Counted from the stretch's first letter, positions 36,698 through 45,915 are shown. The stretch is DNA of 64,000 bases from Lancefieldella rimae ATCC 49626 (GCF_000174015.1 NZ_ACFE01000003.1:62001-126000); one strand, 5' to 3'. Numbers and translations are program-made. The notes: generated from the sequence alone by a model not told the origin.

Positions 36698-37174
36698 CTA
36701 CCTACCAAGGACATCTTTGATATCAACCTTGGGATCGTCAGCAAGGGGTCGTATCTCCACCTCCACCCCCTTATCAAGCAACTCGTAGATGATCTTCTCC
36801 TCTTCAGGTTCAAGGAAAACCTGACGCGCAACTTCACGCGTAGTTGGGCTTCCCTTGGTATTGCCTAAATTGAGACTTGTGATCTGTGGACAGCCGTCAA
36901 TAAGCTGCTTGGCTTCTGCAATGGTCTGCACACAAATGAGCATGCGATACGTATCCGTTACGCCTGAATTGATTGCCTCGATTGCGTGAGCCATATCCTT
37001 AATAACTAGCTTGCAATCGGCTGGTTTGCCCATCTTAAGTGTCATTTTCCAAATAGGATCATTTGCCACATGATCTCCCACACAAAAAATGCAGTTGGCC
37101 TGCAGACCCTGAACCCAGGAAACTGCAACCTGCCCATGCAATAGGCGATGATCGACTCTCGTAAGCAAAATCAT
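36698..37174 (-). CDS. PTS mannose/fructose/sorbose-family IIB component
   Basis: 158-residue cytoplasmic phosphotransfer protein. The active-site loop RVDHRLLHGQVAVSW places the phosphorylated His near residue 14. It receives phosphate from the IIA His and passes it to the incoming sugar. It lies between IIA (22-base gap) and IIC (57-base gap). Confidence 0.93.
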   Translation of the reverse strand: MILLTRVDHRLLHGQVAVSWVQGLQANCIFCVGDHVANDPIWKMTLKMGKPADCKLVIKDMAHAIEAINSGVTDTYRMLICVQTIAEAKQLIDGCPQITSLNLGNTKGSPTTREVARQVFLEPEEEKIIYELLDKGVEVEIRPLADDPKVDIKDVLGR

Positions 37175-37196
37175 ATTCAGCCTCTTTTCTTAAAAG

Positions 37197-37616
37197 CTAG
37201 AAGGTTTCATCTTCTTCAACTATCGATACATCGTTTACAAACTTCGGGTGTACATCGTTGTCTGCTACAAGTTGTCTCAAAAGATTTGCCGTATCCTCAG
37301 TCTCATTGGAAAGAAAGAGCGTAAGTACCAGCGGAAGATTTATATTTGTGACCAGATACACGTTTTTGCGAGAAAGCATGAGTTTGGTGAACTCATTGTT
37401 TATGCTTCCTCCCATAAGGTCCGTAAGTACCACCACATCCACGTTGGCGGAGCAAGCATCTACAAGAGCCAGGGCTTCTTTCTCAATGTCATCATTTCCG
37501 TCTACAAATGCGTTAAGTATGTCTACGTCAGCATGTTCTCCAACCAAAAGTTTCACGCTCTCGTAAAGACCTTTGGCAAAGTGTGCATGAGAAGCAATGA
37601 TATAGTGCCTGTTCAT
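37197..37616 (-). CDS. PTS mannose/fructose-family IIA component
   Basis: 139-residue cytoplasmic phosphocarrier. The active His lies in IIASHAHFAKG (residues 7-17, probably His10). LTDLMGGSINNE is the second conserved loop. The start overlaps the epimerase stop by 4 bases with GGAGGAG upstream. It is a separate protein and not a IIAB fusion, as in the four-gene gfr/lev-type systems. Confidence 0.92.
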   Translation of the reverse strand: MNRHYIIASHAHFAKGLYESVKLLVGEHADVDILNAFVDGNDDIEKEALALVDACSANVDVVVLTDLMGGSINNEFTKLMLSRKNVYLVTNINLPLVLTLFLSNETEDTANLLRQLVADNDVHPKFVNDVSIVEEDETF

Positions 37617-38461
37617 GAATGAATCTCCTCCAGTGCCCTTCTATAAGCCGCAAGTGATCTTCTGTCCGCAGATGCGGGATCGGCGTAGTATTGCAAACCA
37701 ACAATCTCAAGGCTCAGGTAGCCTTTGTAATCATTTCTTGTCAAAGCGAGAAGATCGGCCTCCAGGTTCCTCTCACCGTCTCCCCACGCCAAATGCGATA
37801 CGGTTCCCGCATCTGTGAAATGACAATGCACAACATCCTTTCCAAAGGCATCAAAATAATCCTGCATCGTTTCATGGGCTCGCCACATGGCACCCGTATC
37901 AAGTAGAACCTTGAGGGCGCTGCTTCCAACCTCATCAATCAACCTGCGAAGATCCTCACACCTGTTGCAAAGGTTTGACTCTTCCGGCTGAAGCGCCTCC
38001 ACGGTAAGTACGATGCCTTTGCAAGCGGCATATGATGACAAATTACCCAACATATAAACGCTGCGCTTCCAAGCTTCCGTGCGTTCTTCATCCAGAAAGC
38101 CCCAGCCCGGAGTCACGACAACTATTCCCACTCCCAACTCGGAAGCAACATTAATGGCGCGGAGAAAGTAATCCTTGGTTCTTTTAATTGATTCTTCTCC
38201 TCTGGCAGCAATGTTGGCCGGTTTGGGATTGTTCTGCTCGGGACAGAGCGCACATACGTCTAACCCAAAACTATTGGCAAGACGGGTAATCTTTTCAGGC
38301 GTATCGTTTGAAGCATAATCAAGAAAGAAGTGCATGGGTCCAGTCCAGAGTTCAACGGCTTCAAACCCCAAATCTGCCGCAGACGCAAAAAACGCTTCCA
38401 GCGAAAAGAACCTGTGGGAGCAATTCATTGCCGCCGGACGAAATCGCACATCAGGACCCAT
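37613..38461 (-). CDS. Sugar phosphate isomerase/epimerase (FrlC-like, AP2 TIM barrel)
   Basis: 282 residues of the xylose-isomerase-like TIM barrel. Metal and substrate residues are suggested by VEALQPEESNLCNR (Glu), LLDTGAMWRAHE (Asp), VHCHFTDAG (His) and SLEIVGLQYYADP (Glu). It sits between the FrlB-like deglycase and the PTS genes, which is the place of the 3-epimerase FrlC in fructoselysine operons. It may thus convert psicoselysine-type isomers into the deglycase substrate. AAGGAGG precedes the ATG. Confidence 0.8.
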   Translation of the reverse strand: MGPDVRFRPAAMNCSHRFFSLEAFFASAADLGFEAVELWTGPMHFFLDYASNDTPEKITRLANSFGLDVCALCPEQNNPKPANIAARGEESIKRTKDYFLRAINVASELGVGIVVVTPGWGFLDEERTEAWKRSVYMLGNLSSYAACKGIVLTVEALQPEESNLCNRCEDLRRLIDEVGSSALKVLLDTGAMWRAHETMQDYFDAFGKDVVHCHFTDAGTVSHLAWGDGERNLEADLLALTRNDYKGYLSLEIVGLQYYADPASADRRSLAAYRRALEEIHS

Positions 38462-38497
38462 ACCAACCTCCTTTCCAATCTCCGTACCATTCGAACA

Positions 38498-39559
38498 CTA
38501 ATACTCAAACTGATGGTAGTAGCGGCGATATTTGAGATTGTGCTTGGTTACCATCTCGTAGTGTCTGGCTAAACGATCAGTCGTAAGAAGCGAGATAATA
38601 TAAGACGAAACGATCGTTCGGAATTTCTCGTCAAGTCCGGGAATGGCGTATTCTTTGGTATCGATAACGGTAATATCGGTATCACCGGTACGGCCGCTCA
38701 TAAGGAACTTCTCGACACGTTCATCCAACGCACGGCACTCGTCCTCGCCTTTGAAGAGAACCACGGGTACACCGGGCTCCACAAGCTCAAGCGTTCCATG
38801 AAAGAAATCGGCTGAAGTGATATAGCGTGTACGCTTCCACTGCATTTCTTCAAGAATGCACATGGAGAAGAGGATTGTCTCGCCCCACAGCGCACCGGAG
38901 CCGATAAACATGGTATACGGCGCAAGAGCATACTTTTTGGCAAACTCTTCGGCCTTGGGTTCAAATCTTTTACGAATGTCGAGAAACGCCGACCATATAT
39001 TCTTGGTTTGCTCGATAAAGGCGTCATAATCGGGGAAGAAGCCTTCGCGGTTAAGAATGCGCAGGCCAAAGCAGTCGGCCAGATAGTAGCCCTTTTCGCA
39101 ACCGCCGCTTCCGTGATCGTTTTTCATAGACACACATCGATCGGCGCCAACAACTTGTCCGATAGGACTGTCCGCCTGAGTCATGGCGTATATTCTTACG
39201 CCCTTGTTTTTCATGGTCTTGAGCGCCTGCAGCACCTCGGGAGTGGTACCGGACTCGGATGAAGTGAGAACAACGGACTTCTCGGTCATGGTTTTGTCAC
39301 CCATGACATTAAACTCAGCTGCATGAAGCAGCGTAACTTGATGGTCAGCATCCGCATATTTATTCATAAGATACTGCATACGCAAAAATTCATCCCATGT
39401 GCCACCCACACCCAAAAGATACAGCCGATCAAACCCCTCGTTACAGACATCGTCGGCAAACTGTTTCATACGCTGACCTACGGCGTAGAGCTCTTCTCCG
39501 TCCTCAAGATAACCTTCTTGATCAAAGTGCATAATCTCAACTTTTTCGGTTTCTTCCAT
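38498..39559 (-). CDS. SIS-domain protein, FrlB-like fructosamine-6-phosphate deglycase
   Basis: 353 residues from ATG 39559 (AAGGAGAG upstream). Two sugar-isomerase domains: LYLLGVGGTWDEFLRMQYL and LTSSESGTTPEVLQALK in the first, GSGALWGETILFSMCILEEMQWKRT in the second. Diagnostic similarity to FrlB lies in the segments GTLELVEPGVPVVLF (FrlB has GPLEIVEPGVPFLFL) and the end HNLKYRRYYHQFEY (FrlB has HNPDERRYYGGLVEY). It would split 6-phosphofructosamines into glucose 6-phosphate and an amino compound. First structural gene of the PTS operon. Confidence 0.85.
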   Translation of the reverse strand: MEETEKVEIMHFDQEGYLEDGEELYAVGQRMKQFADDVCNEGFDRLYLLGVGGTWDEFLRMQYLMNKYADADHQVTLLHAAEFNVMGDKTMTEKSVVLTSSESGTTPEVLQALKTMKNKGVRIYAMTQADSPIGQVVGADRCVSMKNDHGSGGCEKGYYLADCFGLRILNREGFFPDYDAFIEQTKNIWSAFLDIRKRFEPKAEEFAKKYALAPYTMFIGSGALWGETILFSMCILEEMQWKRTRYITSADFFHGTLELVEPGVPVVLFKGEDECRALDERVEKFLMSGRTGDTDITVIDTKEYAIPGLDEKFRTIVSSYIISLLTTDRLARHYEMVTKHNLKYRRYYHQFEY

Positions 39560-39756
39560 ATTGCTCTCCTTCCCCGCAAAACATCCCAATTGCTCTTCCT
39601 CATAACCGCAATGTCTTACCAATTAAAGCGCCTTGTGAATGCACATGTGCGGCCTTCAAAACGCTTTGACCTTCCAAAGAACCATAGGGCTACAAGTTCA
39701 TACTTTTTATTACCACTTTTATGTATAAGATAGCAAAATACCGAACCACTTTAACG

Positions 39757-39793
39757 AAAAAAGATCATTTACCCGTGTCCATACGGGTAAATG
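39757..39793 (-). terminator. Rho-independent terminator between the GntR pair and the PTS operon
   Basis: A perfect 10-bp inverted repeat, CATTTACCCG and CGGGTAAATG (39766-39775 and 39784-39793), with an 8-base loop. On the minus strand it is followed by ATCTTTTTT. It lies after the second GntR gene and before the FrlB-like gene, so regulators and structural genes are separate transcripts. A minus-strand TATACA (39722-39727) just beyond it may be the -10 of the PTS operon. Confidence 0.85.
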
Positions 39794-39853
39794 GTATTAA
39801 ATTGTCGCTCAGTGGTATATATTGGTTTGGCTGCTTGGCAAAATACCTGACCA

Positions 39854-40582
39854 TCAATGGGAAACCGAATAGCCGCCCAAGTCCCCTCTTCTGAATGCCG
39901 AAACGTATTCAACGGCCTTGCCGTCTTCATCATAGCTCACGCATTCGTATGAAATAACAGGTGCACCCTCGCTCACACCTAAAAGATGCGCATCTCTCAC
40001 ACCCAAGCGAACCATATCCAGATGCTCAACTGCAGATACCACCGGGTGGCCAAACATGCTGTAGGCTTCATACAGTGAAAACACTCCGACATCCACACTC
40101 TCTATCTGGGGAAATAATGGGATGGGAATATAGGTTTTTTCTATCATAAGGGGAGCATCGTTTGCATAATTCAGGCGCTTGATGACGAGAAGATCGGCGT
40201 TGCAATCTATTTCAAAAAGATGTGCAAAGAACTCGCCTGCCGGCCTCACGGTCTTTGAAAGAACCTTGACCGAAGGTACCGCACTACGTGCACGAACGCT
40301 CTCGCGAAACCCCGCAAGCTTTACCGCATCCGACTCCCCCAAATGCTCGTTCATGACATAGACACCCTTGCCCTGAACACGTCGTAAAAGACCTCCCGCC
40401 ACAAGTGCATCGACGGCGTTTCTCACGGTCAAACGTGTTACGTCAAAGCGCTCGGCAAGTTCATTTTCCGAAGGTATGGCACTCCCGGGCTGATAGAAAC
40501 CATCCTCTATTTCGTCACGGATGGCTTCACGTATTTGAAGGTATTTGGGCTTCTCGATATGTTGTAAGTTCACCTGCGTCAC
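39854..40582 (-). CDS. GntR/HutC-family regulator with UTRA domain
   Basis: 242 residues from GTG 40582, which forms a GTGA overlap with the upstream stop. Winged-helix N-terminus: KPKYLQIREAIRDEIEDGFYQPGSAIPSENELAERFDVTRLTVRNAVDALVAGGLLRRVQGKGVYV. The UTRA effector domain spans about 80-240. UTRA regulators bind phosphorylated sugars or related catabolites. It is the second of two such genes and lies directly upstream of the PTS/deglycase operon it most likely controls. Confidence 0.9.
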   Translation of the reverse strand: MTQVNLQHIEKPKYLQIREAIRDEIEDGFYQPGSAIPSENELAERFDVTRLTVRNAVDALVAGGLLRRVQGKGVYVMNEHLGESDAVKLAGFRESVRARSAVPSVKVLSKTVRPAGEFFAHLFEIDCNADLLVIKRLNYANDAPLMIEKTYIPIPLFPQIESVDVGVFSLYEAYSMFGHPVVSAVEHLDMVRLGVRDAHLLGVSEGAPVISYECVSYDEDGKAVEYVSAFRRGDLGGYSVSH

Positions 40583-41331
40583 CAAAATGTCCTCTCAAGG
40601 CTCATTGGCCTACCGCATAAACTGACAAACGTATACCTGTCGGGCCGTATGACGGACTTGTAGTACTCAAGAGGCTCTTTATCTCTCCCAAAGTTAATGC
40701 CCGATTGGAAAAAGACCGCATCTCCCTCGTACATGTCGAGAAGATCGGCTTCTTGAGAATCAAGATGAGTAATGGAAAGGGTATCCGTGCCGTGTGTGAG
40801 AGAAAACCCGTATTCGTTTCTCATCACATCAAAGAGAGATTCTTTTGAGAAATCATGACTCTCGATACCAGGACATAATGCTTCATTCACATAGGAAGTC
40901 TCAATCATACAGGGGAGGCCATCCACATAGCGCAAACGCATAAGCTGCAGGACGTTACAACTTCGATCTATAGTCAGTTTTCGAGCGACGTGAGCATTAC
41001 CCGAACAGATTTTTTGACTAATCACCATAGAGTTAGGTGTATGTCCGGATTTTCTGACATTGTCGCTAAATCCGTATGTTTCTACCGTTCCCGTAACCGA
41101 GATTGGACGTTCTGGAGCCATATACGTACCTGACCCCTGACGGCTCTCTAAAACATGCATGGTAGCGAGATAGCGCACGGCGCTCCGTAAGGCAGAACGC
41201 GAGATTTCCCACATTTCGCACATATCCCGCTCGGAAGGAAGCCTGTCACCTTCCTTAAGATGGTTGACCATGATGTAATTCTTAACGCTCTCAAGTGCAT
41301 TATCAAGAGGCGGGATCTTCTTACGTGACAC
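40579..41331 (-). CDS. GntR/HutC-family regulator with UTRA domain (second copy)
   Basis: 250 residues from GTG 41331 with GGGAGG upstream. DNA-binding domain: LPSERDMCEMWEISRSALRSAVRYLATMHVLESRQGSGTYM; UTRA domain about 85-245. It is clearly diverged from its neighbour, so the two probably respond to different ligands or sites and are not a recent duplication. It overlaps the upstream gene by 1 base (TAGTG) and the downstream GntR gene by 4. Confidence 0.9.
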   Translation of the reverse strand: MSRKKIPPLDNALESVKNYIMVNHLKEGDRLPSERDMCEMWEISRSALRSAVRYLATMHVLESRQGSGTYMAPERPISVTGTVETYGFSDNVRKSGHTPNSMVISQKICSGNAHVARKLTIDRSCNVLQLMRLRYVDGLPCMIETSYVNEALCPGIESHDFSKESLFDVMRNEYGFSLTHGTDTLSITHLDSQEADLLDMYEGDAVFFQSGINFGRDKEPLEYYKSVIRPDRYTFVSLCGRPMSLERTFW

Positions 41332-41843
41332 TACCTGCCTCCCGATTTACTCTTGTCCGCTTGATCTCGCATGGCGAGTATATCTTCGCAGACGTTATCA
41401 GCTCCTTCACGAAGCAGCTTATACATACGCGATGCACGCAATATTTCTCGCCTCACCAAAGGAATGCCCAAGACAAACCCTTTACCGTCGATTCCTTTAA
41501 CGGTGAGCATGACGTTCATTGAGGTGCAATACTTGCCATCTTTTCCTGCATTGGCACGAGAAACGGCCGCGGGGTTCATGAGCACACTCTCAAACAAATC
41601 TTTACGGCTCATATCCTTATTGACATCAATGCTTTCGTTTTCGATGACCTTGCAATCCAATATGTCAGCATACTCGTGAATAGCAGGTTCCATTCCCGGA
41701 AGCGACACGGCCCATTGCTGATGTGTCTCATCTTGATAGATGGACGGCACCGCAGAGAACTTAGGTGCTTCAAAGATGGCTTTTGTAACTGAAAAGCCCT
41801 TATCGGCCAGTTTTTTAGAAACTGATTTTCCAAAGAGTGCCAC
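41331..41843 (-). CDS. Conserved-type hypothetical protein with YADI-type domain
   Basis: 170 residues from GTG 41843 (GGAGAAG upstream). No named family is recognised with certainty. The pattern VSLPG...IHEYADILDCKVIENESI, followed by a Cys-containing strand (KYCTSMNVMLTVKGID) and a C-terminal helix (EGADNVCEDILAMRDQ), resembles the PH-like YxDIxxxELxEDG proteins that often precede SHOCT tails. It is the first gene of the regulator transcript (overlapping the GntR gene), so it may be involved in control. A minus-strand TATAAT at 41900-41905 is a plausible -10. Confidence 0.6.
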   Translation of the reverse strand: MALFGKSVSKKLADKGFSVTKAIFEAPKFSAVPSIYQDETHQQWAVSLPGMEPAIHEYADILDCKVIENESIDVNKDMSRKDLFESVLMNPAAVSRANAGKDGKYCTSMNVMLTVKGIDGKGFVLGIPLVRREILRASRMYKLLREGADNVCEDILAMRDQADKSKSGGR

Positions 41844-42310
41844 ATCTTCTCCGATTCGTATCCTGTATAGGAGGGTTAAGCAAGTGCTGTATGAATTTCA
41901 TTATATACAAGATAGCTTTATTTAGAATCAGTTGAAAGGCACGTGTGAGATGGGGACGCTAGAGTTCAAACGCGCTTTACTCGGATACTCCTCCCCACAA
42001 TCTCTTATGCCCCCAAAGTATCGATCAGAATAACATATATCCCATTCGAGCGCCGTCTACGCGCCATCGTCCCCTTACCGAGCAGCATCGATGATTTTTG
42101 AGAATTTCCATTTATGATTTTCGAGGATTAACCACAGTGAAGGAATTGCTGTACGCCGTTATCCCCCCCCTGAAATTCGCCGGCAAGAAGTCCGTTGTTT
42201 CTCCAACTTCGAAAATATTAGCGCAATTTCACAAGGTATAATAGCCGGTGTTATAAAGTGCGTACGCCATACGTATACAGCAATTATAAAAGCGGAGGGA
42301 TCTGTGTTTT
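41844..42310. other. 467-base divergent intergenic region
   Basis: No gene is supported here. It holds a minus-strand -10 (41900-41905), a run of eight C at 42163-42170, a plus-strand TATAAT at 42237-42242 and a TetR-type dyad at 42259-42279. The middle (41940-42160) shows no clear signal. Confidence 0.5.
42259..42279. promoter_or_regulatory. TetR-type operator of the TetR/HsmA-like cassette
   Basis: A 21-bp interrupted palindrome of the form TG-N2-TACG-N5-CGTA-N2-CA lies between a TATAAT (42237-42242) and the TetR start at 42311. The position just after the -10 fits autorepression. Confidence 0.5.
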
Positions 42311-42946
42311 ATGAGTGAGCATGGTCATGCTGCGCACAAGCAAAATACAACCCGATCCAAAGAGGTGGATGACAGTGCCGCTCAAAAAGAAAGAATCATT
42401 GCAGCCGCCTATTCTATTGGGGCAAAACAAGGACTTGCCGCAATTTCCGCACGAGGAGTCGCACGGAATGCGAATGTTTCAGTTGGTTACTTGTACAAAC
42501 TCTTTCCTTCAAAGAGCGACATCATGGTCGCAGCCGCTGAGCGTTACTTCGAGCACGCTCTCTTCCACGAAATATGTCATATCAACGTGGACGAATCATA
42601 CGTTGAGTATTGCAAGAGACTTTGGGATTGCGCCTCTGCAGCAGTTGCTGTCTTTAGGAGAGACTGGCTAAGGGACTGGAAAGATCTTCCAAAAGCCGAT
42701 CTTCTCGCCGCCCAAATTCGCATGGATACCATGCTTGAACATGCAAAATCAGGACTTGAAAAAGTTCTCACACAAGATGAGCATATTAATTGGAAAACAC
42801 TACCGGCAGAAATAGATATAGCATCTATTACGACGTTTACCGTACGTTCCATGTTGGATTCCCTACGCGAGAAAAACGCCGATTGCACGGTACTGTTTAC
42901 GCTCCTTGAACGTGGTCTTTACGATACCGACCGGCATAATCTCTGA
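42311..42946 (+). CDS. TetR/AcrR-family transcriptional regulator
   Basis: 211 residues. After a polar 25-residue leader, the helix-turn-helix reads KERIIAAAYSIGAKQGLAAISARGVARNANVSVGYLYKLFPSKSDIMVAAAERYF, a standard TetR N-domain. The C-terminal helices (about 80-205) form the ligand pocket and are unrecognisable in detail. GGAGGG lies 12 bases upstream, rather far. It is followed by the HsmA-like membrane protein, the likely target together with itself. Confidence 0.88.
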   Translation: MSEHGHAAHKQNTTRSKEVDDSAAQKERIIAAAYSIGAKQGLAAISARGVARNANVSVGYLYKLFPSKSDIMVAAAERYFEHALFHEICHINVDESYVEYCKRLWDCASAAVAVFRRDWLRDWKDLPKADLLAAQIRMDTMLEHAKSGLEKVLTQDEHINWKTLPAEIDIASITTFTVRSMLDSLREKNADCTVLFTLLERGLYDTDRHNL

Positions 42947-43082
42947 AACAGCGTCTGACAAAAGCATCGTGAACCAAACCGTATTGTTGTTCACGTTATG
43001 GCAACTAGCATCAATACCGTCCATGAATCACGACCAAATGCTTAAACCAAAAGGTGAAGCAACAGTATGGGACGGTGTCTTT

Positions 43083-43547
43083 ATGCTTGGATTTGCTACG
43101 ACGATAATTACGGGTGCGCTTGTTTTTTATACTATTGGCGTTTTTGCCGAACGCCAGTCGGGCACACTTAAACTGAGTCATATCGTGCTTTTTTACCTGG
43201 GGCTTGCGTGTGACACAACGGGGACAGCATGTATGTCTTTTATTGCACAAAACGGCTCTCAGAGTCCGGTACATGCAACGACCGGAGCACTTGCGATTAT
43301 CCTTATGATCGTGCATGCGGTATGGGCAACTATCGTGTATTCCAAGAAAAATCCCACAACACTCGCTCGGTTTCATCGTCTCAGTATTGGAGTTTGGCTT
43401 GTGTGGCTTGTGCCTTACATTTGCGGCATGCTCATGGGAATACCGACTCTTGCCATGGGCTCAAACCTCGCGCTTGGTATAGCGCTTGGTATAGCCTTCG
43501 TCATTGGCTTCATTGTATATCGACGCAAACCATGTGCTCGCACGTAG
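43083..43547 (+). CDS. HsmA-family (TIGR03987-like) membrane protein
   Basis: About 154 residues from ATG 43083, where the family N-terminus (FATTIITGALVFYTIGVFAERQSGTLKLSHIVLFYLGLACDTTGT) begins; ATG 43022 or 43038 are possible alternatives and no start has a strong ribosome site. Four to five hydrophobic helices, with conserved GVFAER, DTTGT, HATTGALAI, HAVWA and FHRLS..VWLVWLVPYI. The histidines suggest a heme- or metal-linked role, but the function of the family is not established. It is downstream of TetR in one cassette. Confidence 0.72.
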   Translation: MLGFATTIITGALVFYTIGVFAERQSGTLKLSHIVLFYLGLACDTTGTACMSFIAQNGSQSPVHATTGALAIILMIVHAVWATIVYSKKNPTTLARFHRLSIGVWLVWLVPYICGMLMGIPTLAMGSNLALGIALGIAFVIGFIVYRRKPCART

Positions 43548-43619
43548 CCATGAAAGGATAATTTGGTGATATAATGTGCCGGCATTACATTACATCAGCC
43601 GACTGACAGGAATCCTTGT

Positions 43620-44102
43620 ATGAATCCTTTGATTGTGTACTACTCGTATTCGGGCATAACAAGAAAGCTCGCGGAAGACATTGCACTCATTACGGATGGA
43701 GAATTGCAAGAGCTGAAACCTCAAAATCCGTATTCCTTTTCATATAGCACGGCAGTAAAAGAGGTACGAGCTCAAATTGAAAAGGGGTACTGTCCTCCGT
43801 TGCAACAAGGTCTTACAAATATAAATGATTTTGAAACAATCTTCATAGGCTCTCCTAACTGGCTGAAAACGTTTGCTCCTCCTGTTCTTTCGTTTTTGAG
43901 AACAACGGATTTAAGCGGGAAGACAATTATTCCGTTTTGCACACATGGTGGTGGAGGCTTCGGCCACATGCTTGAGGACTACAAAAGAGAATGCGGTGCG
44001 TCCCATATAAAGAAGGGTATCGCTCTAAAAGGCGGTTACAGCTTTGACGAATTGCAGAAATGGTTGGAAACGTCAGGGGTTTATCGAGATTCAAGAGACT
44101 AA
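43620..44102 (+). CDS. Flavodoxin (Flavodoxin_4-like)
   Basis: 160 residues. LIVYYSYSGITRKLAEDIA is the FMN phosphate loop; IFIGSPNWLKTFAPPVLSFL and IIPFCTHGGGGFGHMLEDYKREC are the further FMN-contact loops typical of the larger flavodoxin-like proteins of anaerobes. A TATAAT at 43571-43576 suggests its own promoter. It probably carries electrons for a reductase or desaturation reaction; the partner is not evident. Confidence 0.85.
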   Translation: MNPLIVYYSYSGITRKLAEDIALITDGELQELKPQNPYSFSYSTAVKEVRAQIEKGYCPPLQQGLTNINDFETIFIGSPNWLKTFAPPVLSFLRTTDLSGKTIIPFCTHGGGGFGHMLEDYKRECGASHIKKGIALKGGYSFDELQKWLETSGVYRDSRD

Positions 44103-44174
44103 AGAGTGTTCCTTTTCCAGCGTGTTAAGCACACTCAGTTCGTCTACTCCTTTTTTATTGTCGCCCTAATCGCT

Positions 44175-44768
44175 CTACAAAAATGGCAATACGTAGGTAT
44201 CCATCCAGTTCCAAGAAGCCATATCCCATGGTTTCAAATCCAGCTCTTCTGAAGTTACGACTCTGGCCGACGTACCCTCAACCAAAAGCATACTGCCATC
44301 CCCAACGGCTATCAAACGTGGCGTAAGACTGAACGTATCACAAAAAATCAACTTTGATTTTGTACGTGTACCATCTTTGGTGGGAATCTCCCATATATCA
44401 ATGGATTCAACGGGAGTATGTCCAACAATTTGATTGATACCAGGAAGCGGATCTTGATAGAGTTCTGACAGATCCGCCCAAAGTGGACTGGCAATTTCAT
44501 TTCCACCGCGACCTGGCCCTGCACTGTCAAGTGCCGCAAGAGCTTTATCATCTCCGCGTCGAAACATTTCATTGAGAGCATCGGAAAGCGTACGAGGAGT
44601 TTCCCTTTGGTCTGACGTAAGAAAGCGATAAGCCCACTCCCTTGTTATGCCCGCGTGTGTTACTACATAATTGCCCACAACACATGCCATCTGAACCTTC
44701 ATATAGGTAAGCGCTTCCGAAACTTCTTTATAGAGGATCGGTATGCGTACCAGGCCCTGGAATATCCT
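44175..44768 (-). pseudogene. 5'-truncated metallophosphoesterase remnant
   Basis: The frame is open from 44768 to 44175, but the first ATG (44702) lies in the middle of the family fold. Upstream codons still encode family-like sequence (VRIPILYKEVSEALTY), then a stop at 44771-44769. What remains is the C-terminal half of a calcineurin-like phosphoesterase: CVVGNYVVTHAGITREW, QIVGHTP and KLIFCDTFS supply the late metal and His motifs, while the N-terminal GDxHG and GDxxDRG motifs are missing. It abuts a stretch with different composition, which suggests truncation by insertion or deletion. Confidence 0.7.
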
Positions 44769-44776
44769 TTATATCC

Positions 44777-45898
44777 TTACCCCGCCAAATAAGAAACAAG
44801 TACAACAAAGACTATAGGGAAAATAATAAGACCCACAATAATTACCCAAACAGCTGGTCGTGCAAAGTTCATAGTCCATCCAACACCAAATCGTTTTGGT
44901 AAAAAGATGCTTGCATCTTCACGGTTAAAATAAAAGACGCCAAGTTTCCAATGTCTATCCTCATCTGATAGATCATTCTCATTGTAGTCTAACTTCCTAA
45001 ATACTCGCGAACCTGACTGACCATAGACAGCTGAAAGTACCAAAATACCAACGACGGTAATCACAACAAAAATTTCAGCGATAAATCCCACTTGTCCAAG
45101 ACTAATACACCCTGCTGATGAAAGAACAATCAAAACACCAAGACCACCGCTTATAAGTAAGCCTATTATGAAAAGGAATATGCTCTGAGCACGAGCAAAA
45201 ACTCCATATGAAAATGCAGAAGTAGCTGGCTCACTAGGATCAACCGCATGTTTTGAATGCACAATCATCCAATGAGAAAAGATAAAGCACGCCGCCATGA
45301 AGACTTCAAATGCAACAGGGAACCCAAGGGCACTACCAAACGTTTTTGGCGTGTAGCTATCAACCGTTCCTGTGAAATCAGCGTGCATAGGCAACATATC
45401 AGGCATGCTCGGATAAAGAACGAATCCCAAGCAAACTGTTCCCAAAATAATAGGAATATACATAAGGTTCCATCTTAAAGAAATCGGATTCGGGAAGTCT
45501 TTTTCGACAACACTAGCAGTCATCTTATGTTGCTCGAAATCCCAACCTTCAGATTTCTTAAGGGCTACTACCTTAGAACGGGCATGCAACATCAACACAA
45601 AAGAGACAATTGCAGGAATCACTAAAGCACTATATAGAAGAGTTAAGCCAGCTATAGTTTGATTAGTTGTTAGTAACTTCCCTGCTATTACAGAAGAAAT
45701 GGTTGCTAGTATTGTTGTAAGAAGCATTTCTACAACATAGCGTTTCTTTAAAGAAATCATACGTGAATCTTTTTGAGCAGAAACTGGTACCGTCACAGCA
45801 AAACACTCGTTATGTCGTGTTATATACGGAATGAAAGCAAGAAATAATCCAACTACAAACGTTACTATTGTCTGTGCACTAATTGAAATGATGTTCAT
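44777..45898 (-). CDS. DUF1648/DUF5808 multi-pass membrane protein
   Basis: 373 residues with about eight hydrophobic helices. The DUF1648 segment PIILGTVCLGFVLYPSMPDMLPMHADFTG lies near 150-180, and the DUF5808-like C-terminus EDRHWKLGVFYFNREDASIFLPKRFGVGWTMNFARP near 310-345. Genes of this type are often paired with small GntR/YtrA regulators, as here (17-base gap). Function is unknown; envelope or immunity-related roles are sometimes proposed. Confidence 0.8.
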   Translation of the reverse strand: MNIISISAQTIVTFVVGLFLAFIPYITRHNECFAVTVPVSAQKDSRMISLKKRYVVEMLLTTILATISSVIAGKLLTTNQTIAGLTLLYSALVIPAIVSFVLMLHARSKVVALKKSEGWDFEQHKMTASVVEKDFPNPISLRWNLMYIPIILGTVCLGFVLYPSMPDMLPMHADFTGTVDSYTPKTFGSALGFPVAFEVFMAACFIFSHWMIVHSKHAVDPSEPATSAFSYGVFARAQSIFLFIIGLLISGGLGVLIVLSSAGCISLGQVGFIAEIFVVITVVGILVLSAVYGQSGSRVFRKLDYNENDLSDEDRHWKLGVFYFNREDASIFLPKRFGVGWTMNFARPAVWVIIVGLIIFPIVFVVLVSYLAG

Positions 45899-45915
45899 TA
45901 CCAGTGCGCCCCCCC

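Noticed and set aside
42163..42170. Run of eight C as a phase-variation tract
   Set aside because: It is far from a start codon or -35/-10 spacer and outside any frame; a single run is not evidence.
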